The notes under the pieces: model-generated
What the model was told of the DNA's origin: nothing
Seen by the model: the letters and a program-made list of their open reading frames with translations, nothing else
Database searches by the model: none
Assembly: GCA_947624395.1 (NCBI GenBank)
Contig: CANQKA010000008.1
Span: 1 to 45,810 of the forward strand
DNA from: an uncultured Oscillospiraceae bacterium
Lineage (GTDB): Bacteria > Bacillota > Clostridia > Oscillospirales > Oscillospiraceae
Direction: 5' to 3'
Length of the DNA stretch: 45,810 nt
In this document: positions 16,504 through 24,204 of the stretch, piece by piece
Numbering within the stretch: the first letter of the stretch is position 1
How the letters are laid out: each line of letters starts with the position of its first letter
Position numbers and translations under genes: made by a program

Positions 16504-17103
16504 ATGACGGAAAGAGAGAAGATGCTGGCGGGGAGGCTGTATGACCCGTCCGACCCGGAGCTGGGCGCGCTGCTGGTGAAGGCGCGAAAGCTGGCAAGGC
16601 GGTATAACCAGATCGACGAGGACCAGACCGAGCAGAGAGAGGCGGTCCTGCGGGAGCTGCTGCCTAACTCGCCGAACCTGCCCAGCCTGCAGGCACCGGT
16701 TTATTTTGACTACGGCTGCAACACCTATTTCGGCAGGGCCAGCGGCGCGAATTTCAACTTCACCTGTCTGGACGTGTGCCCCGTGCATATCGGGGACAAC
16801 GTGTTTATCGGGCCGAACGTGACATTGGCTACGCCCATGCACCCGCTTTTGCCGGAGGAGCGAAACGTCAGGCAAAGAGCGGATGGAAGCTATTACAATC
16901 TTGAGTACGCCAAGCCCATCACCATTGGGGATAACTGCTGGCTGGCGTCTAACGTGGTGGTCTGCGGCGGTGTGACGATTGGCACGGGCTGTGTGATCGG
17001 GGCGGGCAGTGTGGTCACCCGGGATATCCCGCCAAACAGCTTCGCGGCGGGGGATCCATGCAGGGTCGTCCGGGTGCTGACGGAGAAGGATAGGATGGGG
17101 TAA
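16504..17103 (+). CDS. Sugar O-acetyltransferase (maltose acetyltransferase-like), copy 2
   Basis: Acetyl-CoA dependent sugar O-acetyltransferase of 199 residues. Order: N-terminal Mac domain (MTEREKMLAGRLYDPSDPEL), loop and PVYFDYGCNTYFG, hexapeptide beta-helix with VFIGPNVTLATPMHPL (catalytic His), a substrate loop PLLPEERNVRQRADG, then TIGTGCVIGAGSVVTRDIPP and AAGDPCRVVR. ATG 16504 has GGAGGG eight bases upstream. It is the intact partner of the copy at 15298; their last 100 bases and 25 bases before the start are nearly the same while the middle differs, pointing to duplication with local gene conversion. The sugar substrate is not known. Confidence 0.92.
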   Translation: MTEREKMLAGRLYDPSDPELGALLVKARKLARRYNQIDEDQTEQREAVLRELLPNSPNLPSLQAPVYFDYGCNTYFGRASGANFNFTCLDVCPVHIGDNVFIGPNVTLATPMHPLLPEERNVRQRADGSYYNLEYAKPITIGDNCWLASNVVVCGGVTIGTGCVIGAGSVVTRDIPPNSFAAGDPCRVVRVLTEKDRMG

Positions 17104-17107
17104 ATCA

Positions 17108-17264
17108 TCTCTCCCCCAGTCTCGTCGGCGCTCGCACGGCTAGGCCGGGATTCGCCGCAAGCGGCAAATCCCGGATAGCCAGCGGCGCCTCCTCTCCCCA
17201 CGCGACAAGCGTGCCGCGTGGGGGCCCCGAAAAGACGCTGACAGCCCCCTCGTCAGAGGGGGCC
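17108..17264 (+). repeat. R2 repeat with nested R3 after acetyltransferase copy 2
   Basis: Same structure as 15972-16127: TCTCTCCCCCAGT, R3 (17121 to about 17236), then GCTGACAGCCCCCTCGTCAG and AGGGGGCC. It occupies the matching place in the second half of the tandem duplication. Confidence 0.8.
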
Positions 17265-17290
17265 ATATTCTATACCCAGGTAGAGAATCA

Positions 17291-18070
17291 TTAAAATCTA
17301 ACGCGGTCCCCGGCGGAGACGGGGACACCATAGGCGGACCAGAGGGCGGTGGCGAGGGAACAGCCGCCGAGCATGTTGCCCAGCGTTACGGGCAGGAGGT
17401 TCTTGAGAAAAAACGCCGCCCAGGTCAATCCCTCCGGGCTGACGCCCTGGCGGATGGCCATAAAAAGGCCGGCGGGGATATAGAACATGTTGGCTACGCA
17501 GTGCTCAAAGCCGCACAATACGAACGTGACGATGGGCAGGTACAGGCACGCAAGCTTGCCCCCGGCGCTATCCGCCGCCATGGTCATCCACACCGCCGCG
17601 CAGACCAGTACGTTGCACAGTACGCCCCGGACCAGGCCGTCGGCAAAGCCGAGACTGACCTTGGCCGACGCCGTGGACAGGACCGCGTCGGATACCCCGT
17701 CCAGGCTGCCACCCACAACGGCCAGCGCCGCGATCAGCACGGCCCCGGCCAAGTTGCCGAGGTATACCACCGCCCAGGAGCGCAGCAGCGCTCCCGGCGT
17801 GATGCGCTTGGCATACAGGGGCAGCACCAGAAGACTGTTGCCGGTGAAAAGCTCACCGCCGGCCAGCACGATCATGGCAAGGCCAGCCGGGAAGATGCAG
17901 GCCCCCGCCAGCTTGCCGGCTATGGACGTGGCCAGCGTGGCGGCCACGCCGGCCAGGGCGATGTACGCCCCCGCCAGCGCCGCCAGCAAAAACGCCTTCG
18001 GTACGCTCTGGGCCGTCTTGGCCGCGCCGATGTCCAGATAATCGCGGGCTATCTCCTTTGGTGTTTTCAT
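17291..18070 (-). CDS. Formate/nitrite transporter (FNT) family channel
   Basis: Pentameric inner-membrane channel for formate, nitrite or a related small anion. The 259-residue protein has six membrane segments and the FNT marks: AGGELFTGNSLLV near residue 70, KVSLGFADGLVRGVLCNVLV near 140-160, the central His of CGFEHCVANMFYIP near 190, and KNLLPVTLGNMLGG near 225. GGGAGGG lies seven bases before the ATG. It is divergent from lysA across 101 bases of AT-rich DNA that must hold both promoters. In a fermenting anaerobe formate export or uptake is the likeliest role. Its 3' end has a decayed second copy at 16217-16260. Confidence 0.93.
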   Translation of the reverse strand: MKTPKEIARDYLDIGAAKTAQSVPKAFLLAALAGAYIALAGVAATLATSIAGKLAGACIFPAGLAMIVLAGGELFTGNSLLVLPLYAKRITPGALLRSWAVVYLGNLAGAVLIAALAVVGGSLDGVSDAVLSTASAKVSLGFADGLVRGVLCNVLVCAAVWMTMAADSAGGKLACLYLPIVTFVLCGFEHCVANMFYIPAGLFMAIRQGVSPEGLTWAAFFLKNLLPVTLGNMLGGCSLATALWSAYGVPVSAGDRVRF

Positions 18071-18171
18071 AGGTCCCTCCCTCTTGCATTCCGGGCCGGT
18101 GCGCTGTAATATATTGGATATTATTATTGTAACATTATTACGTGCGTCTTGTCTACAGAAAAGGAGAGCTC

Positions 18172-19470
18172 ATGCTGCACCAGCAAAATCTGACCGTGAA
18201 CGCCGCCGGACATCTGGCCGTGGGCGGCGTAGATACGCTCGACCTGGCGAGGGAATATGGCACGCCGCTGTACGTGCTGGACGAGGATATGGTCCGGGAG
18301 CGGATGGGGCTTTATGTGGCCGCGATGAGAGAACACATGCCCGCCGGAAGCCGGCCATATTACGCCAGCAAGGCCCTGTGCTGCAAGGCCCTGTGCCGGA
18401 TGGCGCGGGACGAGGGCATGGGTCTGGACGTGGTGTCGGCCGGGGAGCTGTACACCGCGCTGGCGGCGGGATTTGACCCGGCGGACATATGCTTTCACGG
18501 CAACGCCAAGACCGAGGCGGAGATAGGCTACGCCATCGAAAGCGGCGTGGGGCTCATCGCCGCGGACGGGGAGGAAGAGCTGCTGCGTATCGACACGCTG
18601 GCTGGAGCGCTGGGCGTGCGCCAGCGGGTGCTGCTGCGGGTGACGCCGGGGATCGACCCCCATACGTTCGCGGCGGTGAACACCGGCGTGCTGGACGTGA
18701 AGTTCGGCGAGCCCATCCCCACGGGTCGGGCCCTGGCCGTGACGGAGCGGGCGCTGGGGCTTGGAAACATTGATTTGGCGGGGTTTCACTGCCACATCGG
18801 GTCCCAGATATTCGAGGCGGGGCCGTTTTTGCTGGAGGCGGACGTGATGACGGCGTTTCTGGCGCAGGTGCGGGAAAAAACAGGCTACACCGCCGGGATA
18901 TTGAACCTGGGCGGGGGATTTGCCGCGGCGTATGAGGAATCGGATACAGCTCCGGACTGCGCCGGGATGATACGGGCCGTGGGGGAGCGTCTGGCGGCGA
19001 AATGGGCCGAGTACGGCTACCCCGCGCCGGTGGTGCTGATGGAGCCGGGGCGGGGCATCGTGGCCGCGGCGGGTATCACGCTGTACACGGTGCAGAACGT
19101 GAAGCACGCGCCCGGCGGGGCGTGCTACGTGGCCCTGGACGGGGGCATGGGGGACAATCCCCGCTACGCCCTTTACGGGGCGCGGCACAGCGCGCTGGTC
19201 GCGGACAGAGCCGGGGAGGAGCAGAGCCGCGCCGTCACCCTGGCGGGCCGGTGCTGCGAGAGCGGGGACCTGCTGGGGGAGAACGTGGCGCTGCAAAGGC
19301 CCAGGACAGGCGATACGGTGGCCGTGCTGACCACGGGGGCCTATACCTACTCCATGGCATCCAATTATAACCGGGCGCCAAGGCCGCCGATGGCGGCTGT
19401 CCGGGGCGGGAGGGCAAGGCTCATCGTCCGGCGGGAGACGGCGGAGGACGTGGCGGCATATGATCTGTGA
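18172..19470 (+). CDS. lysA: Diaminopimelate decarboxylase
   Basis: Last step of lysine synthesis: meso-diaminopimelate to L-lysine, pyridoxal-phosphate dependent fold-III enzyme. The 432-residue protein has the cofactor Lys at 67 in YYASKALCCKAL, GMGLDVVSAGELYTA, CHIGSQIF for the phosphate and substrate side, LNLGGGFAA, MEPGRGIVAAAG, and the C-terminal GDTVAVLTTGAYTYSMASNYN broken segment with the substrate Tyr. ATG 18172 with GGAGAG upstream fits family N-termini better than the earlier ATG at 18142. Its last 11 bases overlap the next gene, so the two are co-translated. Confidence 0.95.
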   Translation: MLHQQNLTVNAAGHLAVGGVDTLDLAREYGTPLYVLDEDMVRERMGLYVAAMREHMPAGSRPYYASKALCCKALCRMARDEGMGLDVVSAGELYTALAAGFDPADICFHGNAKTEAEIGYAIESGVGLIAADGEEELLRIDTLAGALGVRQRVLLRVTPGIDPHTFAAVNTGVLDVKFGEPIPTGRALAVTERALGLGNIDLAGFHCHIGSQIFEAGPFLLEADVMTAFLAQVREKTGYTAGILNLGGGFAAAYEESDTAPDCAGMIRAVGERLAAKWAEYGYPAPVVLMEPGRGIVAAAGITLYTVQNVKHAPGGACYVALDGGMGDNPRYALYGARHSALVADRAGEEQSRAVTLAGRCCESGDLLGENVALQRPRTGDTVAVLTTGAYTYSMASNYNRAPRPPMAAVRGGRARLIVRRETAEDVAAYDL

Positions 19471-20125
19471 GGGAAAAACGGCGGCCATCGTGGGCGTGGC
19501 CGGGAATGTGAACAATTATATCGCCGCGTTGAAAGCGGTGGGCATTGAGCCGGTGGTGACGTTGGACCCGGCTGAGGCGGTCCGGTGCGGCGGGCTGCTG
19601 TTGCCCGGTGGCGGGGACATCGACCCGGCCCGGTTCGGGGAGGAAAACAACGGGTCGCGGGACATTGATACGGCGCTGGACGCGGTGCAGCTGGCGGCGC
19701 TGGACGGGTTCGTAAAGGCGGGTAAGCCCGTGTTGGGCATATGCCGGGGCCACCAGGTGGTGAACGTGTACTTCGGCGGGGGATTGGTCCAGGACCTGCC
19801 CACGGCGGAGGACCATATGGCCCGCGGGCACGTGGACAGCGTGCACGCCGTGGAGATCGCGGCCGGGAGCGTGCTGCACGGGCTTTACGGGCGGTCCGCG
19901 ATCGTCAACAGCGCCCACCACCAGGGGCTGGCCGCGATGGGCCGGGGGCTTCGCGTCACGGCGCTGGCGCCGGACGGAGTGATCGAGGCGGCCGAACATG
20001 AAAGTCTGCCCGTGCTCGCCGTGCAGTTTCACCCGGAGCGGATGGCATTCGCCCACGCCCGGAGCGATACTGTTGACGGTGCGGGGGTGTTCCGGTGGTT
20101 CAGGGAGAGGATAACGAGCGCGTAA
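19460..20125 (+). CDS. Gamma-glutamyl-gamma-aminobutyrate hydrolase family (class I amidotransferase)
   Basis: Peptidase C26 type hydrolase (PuuD-like) that cuts gamma-glutamyl amide bonds. The 221-residue protein has the oxyanion turn LLLPGGGDIDPARFGEEN near 48-65, the nucleophile Cys in VLGICRGHQ near 95, and the catalytic His-Glu in VQFHPERM near 195. ATG 19460 lies inside the 3' end of lysA. The true substrate is unknown; it need not be gamma-glutamyl-GABA, and coupling with lysA suggests an amino-acid or cell-wall amide. The hairpin and T-tract at 20252-20279 would end the lysA operon. Confidence 0.88.
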   Translation: MICEGKTAAIVGVAGNVNNYIAALKAVGIEPVVTLDPAEAVRCGGLLLPGGGDIDPARFGEENNGSRDIDTALDAVQLAALDGFVKAGKPVLGICRGHQVVNVYFGGGLVQDLPTAEDHMARGHVDSVHAVEIAAGSVLHGLYGRSAIVNSAHHQGLAAMGRGLRVTALAPDGVIEAAEHESLPVLAVQFHPERMAFAHARSDTVDGAGVFRWFRERITSA

Positions 20126-20251
20126 GGGAACCGCTTGGAGGGGGTGTCGTCGGAGCACGGACAACCCTTCCGAGCGCCGCAAAGCGGCGCCCACCTCCCC
20201 TTGCACAGGGGAGGCGTTTAATATGGAAGCGGCTGCCGCCGCTAAATAAAA

Positions 20252-20279
20252 TTGCCGCCAATGGGCGGCAACCTTTTTT
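20252..20279 (+). terminator. Intrinsic terminator of the lysA operon
   Basis: Stem TTGCCGCC / GGCGGCAA with a four-base loop, then CC and six T (20274-20279). Confidence 0.75.
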
Positions 20280-20297
20280 GACCGCGGCGGTCGTCTG

Positions 20298-20351
20298 TCT
20301 CTCCCCCAGTCAGCGCCAAAGGCGCTGACAGCCCCCTCGTCAGAGGGGGCC
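20298..20351 (+). repeat. R2 repeat, uninterrupted
   Basis: TCTCTCCCCCAGTCAGCGCC, AAA, GGCGCTGACAGCCCCCTCGT, CAGAGGGGGCC: the intact two-hairpin R2 that serves as reference for the interrupted copies. A piece matching the start of the R3 at 13139 (GTCGTCGGAGCACG) lies shortly before, at about 20146. Confidence 0.8.
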
Positions 20352-20362
20352 TGTGAATATGG

Positions 20363-20388
20363 AAAGCCCCCTCGGGTGAGGGGGCTGT
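20363..20388 (-). terminator. Possible terminator of the 22353-20405 operon
   Basis: Hairpin AGCCCCCT / AGGGGGCT followed on the minus strand by TTTCC. The T-tract is short, so confidence is limited; it lies 17 bases past the stop of the secreted protein gene. Confidence 0.45.
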
Positions 20389-20404
20389 TGAATTTTATGC
20401 AATA

Positions 20405-21118
20405 TCACGTGTAGACGTAGCCGCTGGCGGTGATGTCGTCCAGGGCCACTTCGCTGTAGGTGCCGTTGTAGTGCCATGCGACGGTCATGGTGTCCGCCGA
20501 GTCGGCGGGCACGTCCAGCGTGGCGGTGAACAGGGCGTTGCTGGATATGGACGCGCTGCTGCTCACCTGGATGCTCTTGCCCATGACTGTGGTGCTGTAG
20601 CTGCCGTAGGTGATGGTGATGGGCAGGGCCGACACGTTCAGGGCGTAGGAGTTGACGGTGCCGGTGACGGTGATGCGGGCCGTGCCGTTGCCCTGGTTCA
20701 GGGCGGACCAGCTCACGTTCATGTTCAGGCCCGTGCCCGTGTTGGAGGCAAAGCTGCCGCCGGAGAGGGTGCCGCCTACCTGGTCGGGCGGGATATTCGT
20801 CGCCACAGGGGGAGGCTCAGGCGGGTCGGTGGGCGCCTGGGTCGCGGGCGCCTGGGTCGGGGCGGGCGCGTTGGTGGCAGGGGGCCGTGTGGGAGCCGTG
20901 CTGCCGCCGCCGCCCGGAGGGCTGGTGAAGCCGGGGGCTTCCGGTATGTTCGTGGCCAGAGGCGTCGGGGTCTCCGTGGCCGGTTCTGCGGTGGGCTCGG
21001 GCGTTGCCGTGGGCTTGGCAGCGGCGTCGTCCCTGGTGCAGCTGTGCATCAGTGCGACCTCCAGCGCTATCACCAGCGCCAGCACCACGAGAAGCAGCGC
21101 GATCCTCTTCACTTTCAT
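20405..21118 (-). CDS. Secreted protein with Thr/Pro-rich linker and C-terminal beta domain
   Basis: Not a recognised family. The 237-residue protein starts with a membrane-targeting segment (KRIALLLVVLALVIALEVAL); MHSC after it might be a poor lipobox, otherwise the segment is a signal anchor. Residues about 32-115 are a low-complexity Thr/Pro/Ala linker (TPEPTAEPATETPTPL), typical of cell-wall spanning stalks. Residues about 116-237 are Ser/Thr/Asn-rich alternating strands, a likely small beta-sandwich. It is 60 bases downstream of the LtaS-like gene on the same strand, so both probably act at the envelope together. No sortase motif is seen. Confidence 0.8.
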   Translation of the reverse strand: MKVKRIALLLVVLALVIALEVALMHSCTRDDAAAKPTATPEPTAEPATETPTPLATNIPEAPGFTSPPGGGGSTAPTRPPATNAPAPTQAPATQAPTDPPEPPPVATNIPPDQVGGTLSGGSFASNTGTGLNMNVSWSALNQGNGTARITVTGTVNSYALNVSALPITITYGSYSTTVMGKSIQVSSSASISSNALFTATLDVPADSADTMTVAWHYNGTYSEVALDDITASGYVYT

Positions 21119-21177
21119 GACGCGTTCCCCCTTTCGCCGCCATTATACGACGTTTTGCGGCCAAATGCAACTTTTTG

Positions 21178-22353
21178 TTACTGTTTCAGGACCTGGCCGA
21201 AATAGCCGCACTCCAGCAAAAGGCGGGAATAAACGTAACGGTCGTAGACCTGTTGCCGGGTTTGGACCACGTAGTACTGCACCGCCTGCTCTGACCCGCC
21301 CAGGTCGTGGGAGGGGGTGAAGGCGCGCTGGGCGGCGTCGTAACGGCCCGCGTCCGATACCCAGGCGGCGTAGGCGCTGCCGGCCAGAGGCACCGGGGGC
21401 GTGGTCCGGCCGTCCAGGCCGTCCGCCAGCAGGTCCCGGCCGGACAGAAACCGGGCGTCGTAGGCCGCGCCATACAGGTCCAGGAGCGTGGCCGTCACGT
21501 CCAGCTCCGAACAGGGGGCCGTCACGGCCAGACCCTCAAGCCCGTCCCCCCACAGGTAGAGCCCGCCCCGCAGGGGCTCCGGGCCGCCGGTCACAAGGCA
21601 CACCGCCGTGTGGGCCAGAAGGGACATGTCATCCAGGGTCTGCATGAGCCTTTCCAACGTTTCCTCCGCGCTGCCGGAAAGCTGGGCGTACAGCAGAAAC
21701 GGGCCGGTTTTGCGAAGCTCTTCCAGCTGATCCTCCGGCGCGGCGCCGGCGATGACGGAGCCGAAACCCAGGGCCTGGTAGGCCGTGTCAAGGCCGGATG
21801 AGGCGGGACAGGCCAGACAGGTATAGCCCGAGCGGGTCATGGCTGCCGCCAGAGAGAAGGGGAGATCGACCCCGTATTTCGCCAGAAAGGTCAGCGACGG
21901 CATGCCCTGCACGTTGGTGGGCGTCAGGCCGGTGAGCAGGGCGAATATGCGGCCATCAGGACCCTGGTACCAGTCCGGGGCGTATACGTCCGAGAACCGG
22001 ACGCCCTCGGACCGGAGCTTTGCAAGCGCCGGGGCGCTGCCCGCGTCCGCGCCCAGAGGCTTCCAGTCCTCCGCCAGCAGCAAAATCAAATTGTCCCCGG
22101 CCAGCGCACCGGTGTACGCGTGCTTGGCCGTGGGCCGGCAGGAGAGAAAATAGTCCGTTATCTGCCCGATGCGGGCGCTGCCCGCCGTCTCGGTGGGCGC
22201 GGCCAGGTCCAGGTCCAGCACGTTGTAGGCGGCCGGGGCCCAGTTGGCGGCCGCCATCGCCTCCGCCGCCGGCTCCGGCGCGGGAAGCGTGCCGCGGGCA
22301 AATACCAGCGCCGCCAGTATGACTGTCAGCAGCAGCAATAATGTCCGGCGCAT
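21178..22353 (-). CDS. LtaS-like alkaline-phosphatase-superfamily protein, apparently inactive
   Basis: A 391-residue exported protein with one N-terminal hydrophobic segment (RRTLLLLLTVILAALVFARG). The rest follows the extracellular domain of lipoteichoic acid synthases: NLILLLAEDW near 88, LRSEGVRFSDVYAPDWYQG, ALLTGLTPTN, LAAAMTRSGYTCLACPASSG, AYQALGFGSV, then WGDGLEGL and FLSGRDLL near the end. The catalytic Thr stretch expected before ALLTGL reads GPDGRIF, and the metal-binding Asp-His expected late in the fold reads VTGGPEP, so key ligands seem lost. It also lacks the five membrane helices of LtaS. A binding or regulatory role for the envelope is plausible. Family assignment rests on pattern only. 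Confidence 0.7.
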   Translation of the reverse strand: MRRTLLLLLTVILAALVFARGTLPAPEPAAEAMAAANWAPAAYNVLDLDLAAPTETAGSARIGQITDYFLSCRPTAKHAYTGALAGDNLILLLAEDWKPLGADAGSAPALAKLRSEGVRFSDVYAPDWYQGPDGRIFALLTGLTPTNVQGMPSLTFLAKYGVDLPFSLAAAMTRSGYTCLACPASSGLDTAYQALGFGSVIAGAAPEDQLEELRKTGPFLLYAQLSGSAEETLERLMQTLDDMSLLAHTAVCLVTGGPEPLRGGLYLWGDGLEGLAVTAPCSELDVTATLLDLYGAAYDARFLSGRDLLADGLDGRTTPPVPLAGSAYAAWVSDAGRYDAAQRAFTPSHDLGGSEQAVQYYVVQTRQQVYDRYVYSRLLLECGYFGQVLKQ

Positions 22354-22522
22354 GGCTTTTCCCCCTTTTCCGCGTGCTGTCTATAGAATGACGCAGACGG
22401 GAGGCGAAGGGGGTCGAAGACCGTCGCCGGACGCAAAAAATCCACCAGACGCTTGCGCGAAACCGCACGACATGGTATCATTGAGCCGTTAAAAAAATAT
22501 TTACCAAAGAGGTGTGGGACAA

Positions 22523-23011
22523 ATGAAAAAATTCTTCCAAGAGTTCAAGGAATTTGCCACCAGGGGCAACGTGATAGACCTGGCCGTGGGCGTGATAATC
22601 GGCGCGGCGTTCCAGAAGATCGTGACCTCCGCCGTCAACGACCTGTTCATGCCGCTGATAGGCCTCATCACCGGCAACTCCAACTTCAACGACGCGTTCG
22701 TGATACTCCGGCTGCCGGAGGGGGTGGAGGCGTCCCAGGTCACAAGCCTGGCCACCGCGACGGAGCTGGGCGTGACCACGTTCAACTACGGCGCGTTCAT
22801 CTCCGCGGTCATCGACTTTGTGATCATGGCCTTCGTCATCTTCCTGATGGTCAAGGCCCTGAACCGGGCCAGCTCCCTGCGCAAGCCCAAGGAGGAAGCC
22901 CCCGCCGCGCCGACTACAAAAATCTGCCCCTTCTGCCTGTCCGAGATCCCCTACGGCGCGAAAAAGTGCGCCCACTGCGCCTCCGACCTGACGGAGACAG
23001 CGGACGCGTGA
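22523..23011 (+). CDS. mscL: Large-conductance mechanosensitive channel with C-terminal zinc ribbon
   Basis: Pentameric inner-membrane safety valve that opens under membrane tension. The 162-residue protein has the MscL N-terminus FFQEFKEFATRGNVIDLAVG and first helix with GVIIGAAFQKIV, a periplasmic loop, and the second helix ISAVIDFVIMAFVIFLMVKA. After the cytoplasmic linker it has an added zinc ribbon, CPFCLSEIPYGAKKCAHC (two CxxC pairs), at about 135-153. ATG 22523 has AGAGGTG upstream. Similar ribbon tails occur in other Firmicutes MscL proteins by my recollection. It is a single-gene unit closed by a strong terminator. Confidence 0.95.
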   Translation: MKKFFQEFKEFATRGNVIDLAVGVIIGAAFQKIVTSAVNDLFMPLIGLITGNSNFNDAFVILRLPEGVEASQVTSLATATELGVTTFNYGAFISAVIDFVIMAFVIFLMVKALNRASSLRKPKEEAPAAPTTKICPFCLSEIPYGAKKCAHCASDLTETADA

Positions 23012-23030
23012 GGGAAAATAGCGAAAGATG

Positions 23031-23062
23031 AAAGGGCGCGGCCAAAATGGCCGCGCCTTTCC
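23031..23062 (+). terminator. Intrinsic terminator of mscL
   Basis: Stem GGCGCGGCCA / TGGCCGCGCC with A-rich left flank and TTTCCTT on the right, 20 bases after the mscL stop. Confidence 0.85.
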
Positions 23063-23070
23063 TTGTTGAA

Positions 23071-23187
23071 GGCCCCCTTGTGAAAGGGGGCTGTCATGCG
23101 TCAGCATGACTGGGGGATTGTACTTGGACGTACGGCAATCCCCCCGAGCCGCCATTCGGCGGCCCACCCCCCTTTGACAAGGGGGGC
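23071..23187 (-). repeat. R1 palindromic repeat, full unit, reverse
   Basis: Reverse complement of the unit at 5175-5291 with the same ATGCGTCAGCAT and GCCGCC/GGCGGC hairpins; the linker TTCGATAAGGAGGGGG follows. It lies between mscL and proC, which converge here. Confidence 0.85.
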
Positions 23188-23220
23188 TTTCGATAAGGAG
23201 GGGGTTTAAATTCTCTCCTT

Positions 23221-24039
23221 TTATTTTCCCATGGTTTTTGTTTTTTCTACGGCGGAGATCACCGCGTCGGAGGCGGCGGCGCGGAAGGCGGAGCGCTCCA
23301 GGGTCAGTACCCCCTGAATGGTGGAGCCGCCGGGAGAGCACACCGCGTCCTTCAATGCGCCGGGATGGCGGCCGTCGGCCTGAGCCAGAGCGGCCGCGCC
23401 CTCTACCGCCGCGGCGGCGTAGGCAAGGGCCTTGGCACGGGGCATGCCGCATGCCACGGCCCCGTCGGACAGGGCCTCCATGAACATATACGTAAACGCC
23501 GGGGTGCAACCGCCGATGACGCTGGCAACGTCCATCAGATGCTCCGGGCAGGCGTCCCAAACGCCAGCGCCGGCCATGGCATCGATCAGGGCCGGGGCGT
23601 CCTCGGGCAGGGTATCACGCTCGCACCAGGCGACGAGACCCTTGCCCACGCCCACGGGGGTATTGGGACAAAGGCGTATCACCGGCCAGTTGTGGCCCGC
23701 AAGGCGCTGAATGGCGGCGGTGTCCAGCCCCGCGGCCATGGACACCAGCACGAAGTGGTCCTGCTTTTGATAGTCCTGCTCCCGGTGGGCCAGCGTGGGG
23801 GCTATCTCCTCCAGGCACGCGGCCATATCGTAGGGCTTCACGCCCAGGAAGATGTATTTCGCCATGGACGCCACGGTCCTGGCGTCGCCGGCGGCGCAGC
23901 CCAGCTCCTGGGCCAGAGCGGCCGCCTTTTCCGGCGTCCGGTTGGCCAGGACGATGCGCTTGGGCGAGGTGGCCTTCACGGCCGCCCGGGCCAGAGCCCC
24001 GCCCATGCTGCCAACGCCGATGAATCCCAATTGGTACAT
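23221..24039 (-). CDS. proC: Pyrroline-5-carboxylate reductase
   Basis: Reduces pyrroline-5-carboxylate to L-proline with NAD(P)H. The 272-residue protein has the N-terminal Rossmann loop LGFIGVGSMGGALARA at 4-19, IFLGVKPYDM, VIRLCPNTPVGVGKG near 125, and the C-terminal signature SDGAVACGMPRAKALAYAAA with PGGSTIQGV near 240. ATG 24039 has AAGGAGAG upstream; six extra in-frame codons are possible but unlike the family. It follows the aspartate racemase gene on the same strand after 165 bases that include a perfect hairpin, so co-transcription is uncertain. Confidence 0.95.
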   Translation of the reverse strand: MYQLGFIGVGSMGGALARAAVKATSPKRIVLANRTPEKAAALAQELGCAAGDARTVASMAKYIFLGVKPYDMAACLEEIAPTLAHREQDYQKQDHFVLVSMAAGLDTAAIQRLAGHNWPVIRLCPNTPVGVGKGLVAWCERDTLPEDAPALIDAMAGAGVWDACPEHLMDVASVIGGCTPAFTYMFMEALSDGAVACGMPRAKALAYAAAAVEGAAALAQADGRHPGALKDAVCSPGGSTIQGVLTLERSAFRAAASDAVISAVEKTKTMGK

Positions 24040-24112
24040 GTATGCTCTCCTTCTCATAATTTCGCTGTCCCATGAATGGGACAGGTCAGGTTGCGTAATA
24101 GGCCGGAACGTG

Positions 24113-24141
24113 CTACAATAGCGCCGTTGGCGCTATTGTAG
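24113..24141. other. Perfect 13-bp inverted repeat between aspartate racemase and proC
   Basis: CTACAATAGCGCC / GGCGCTATTGTAG with a three-base loop. There is no T-tract on either side, so it is either an operator-like site or a transcript-processing hairpin. Confidence 0.6.
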
Positions 24142-24204
24142 TAAAGATACCGGTCGTGCTCCCGGCTTGCGCCGGAACCGCACGACATGGCACCAAAGAA
24201 TGTC

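Noticed and set aside
13139-17264. CRISPR array
   Set aside because: Repeats are of several kinds, unevenly spaced, nested and inverted; there are no unique regular spacers and no cas genes.
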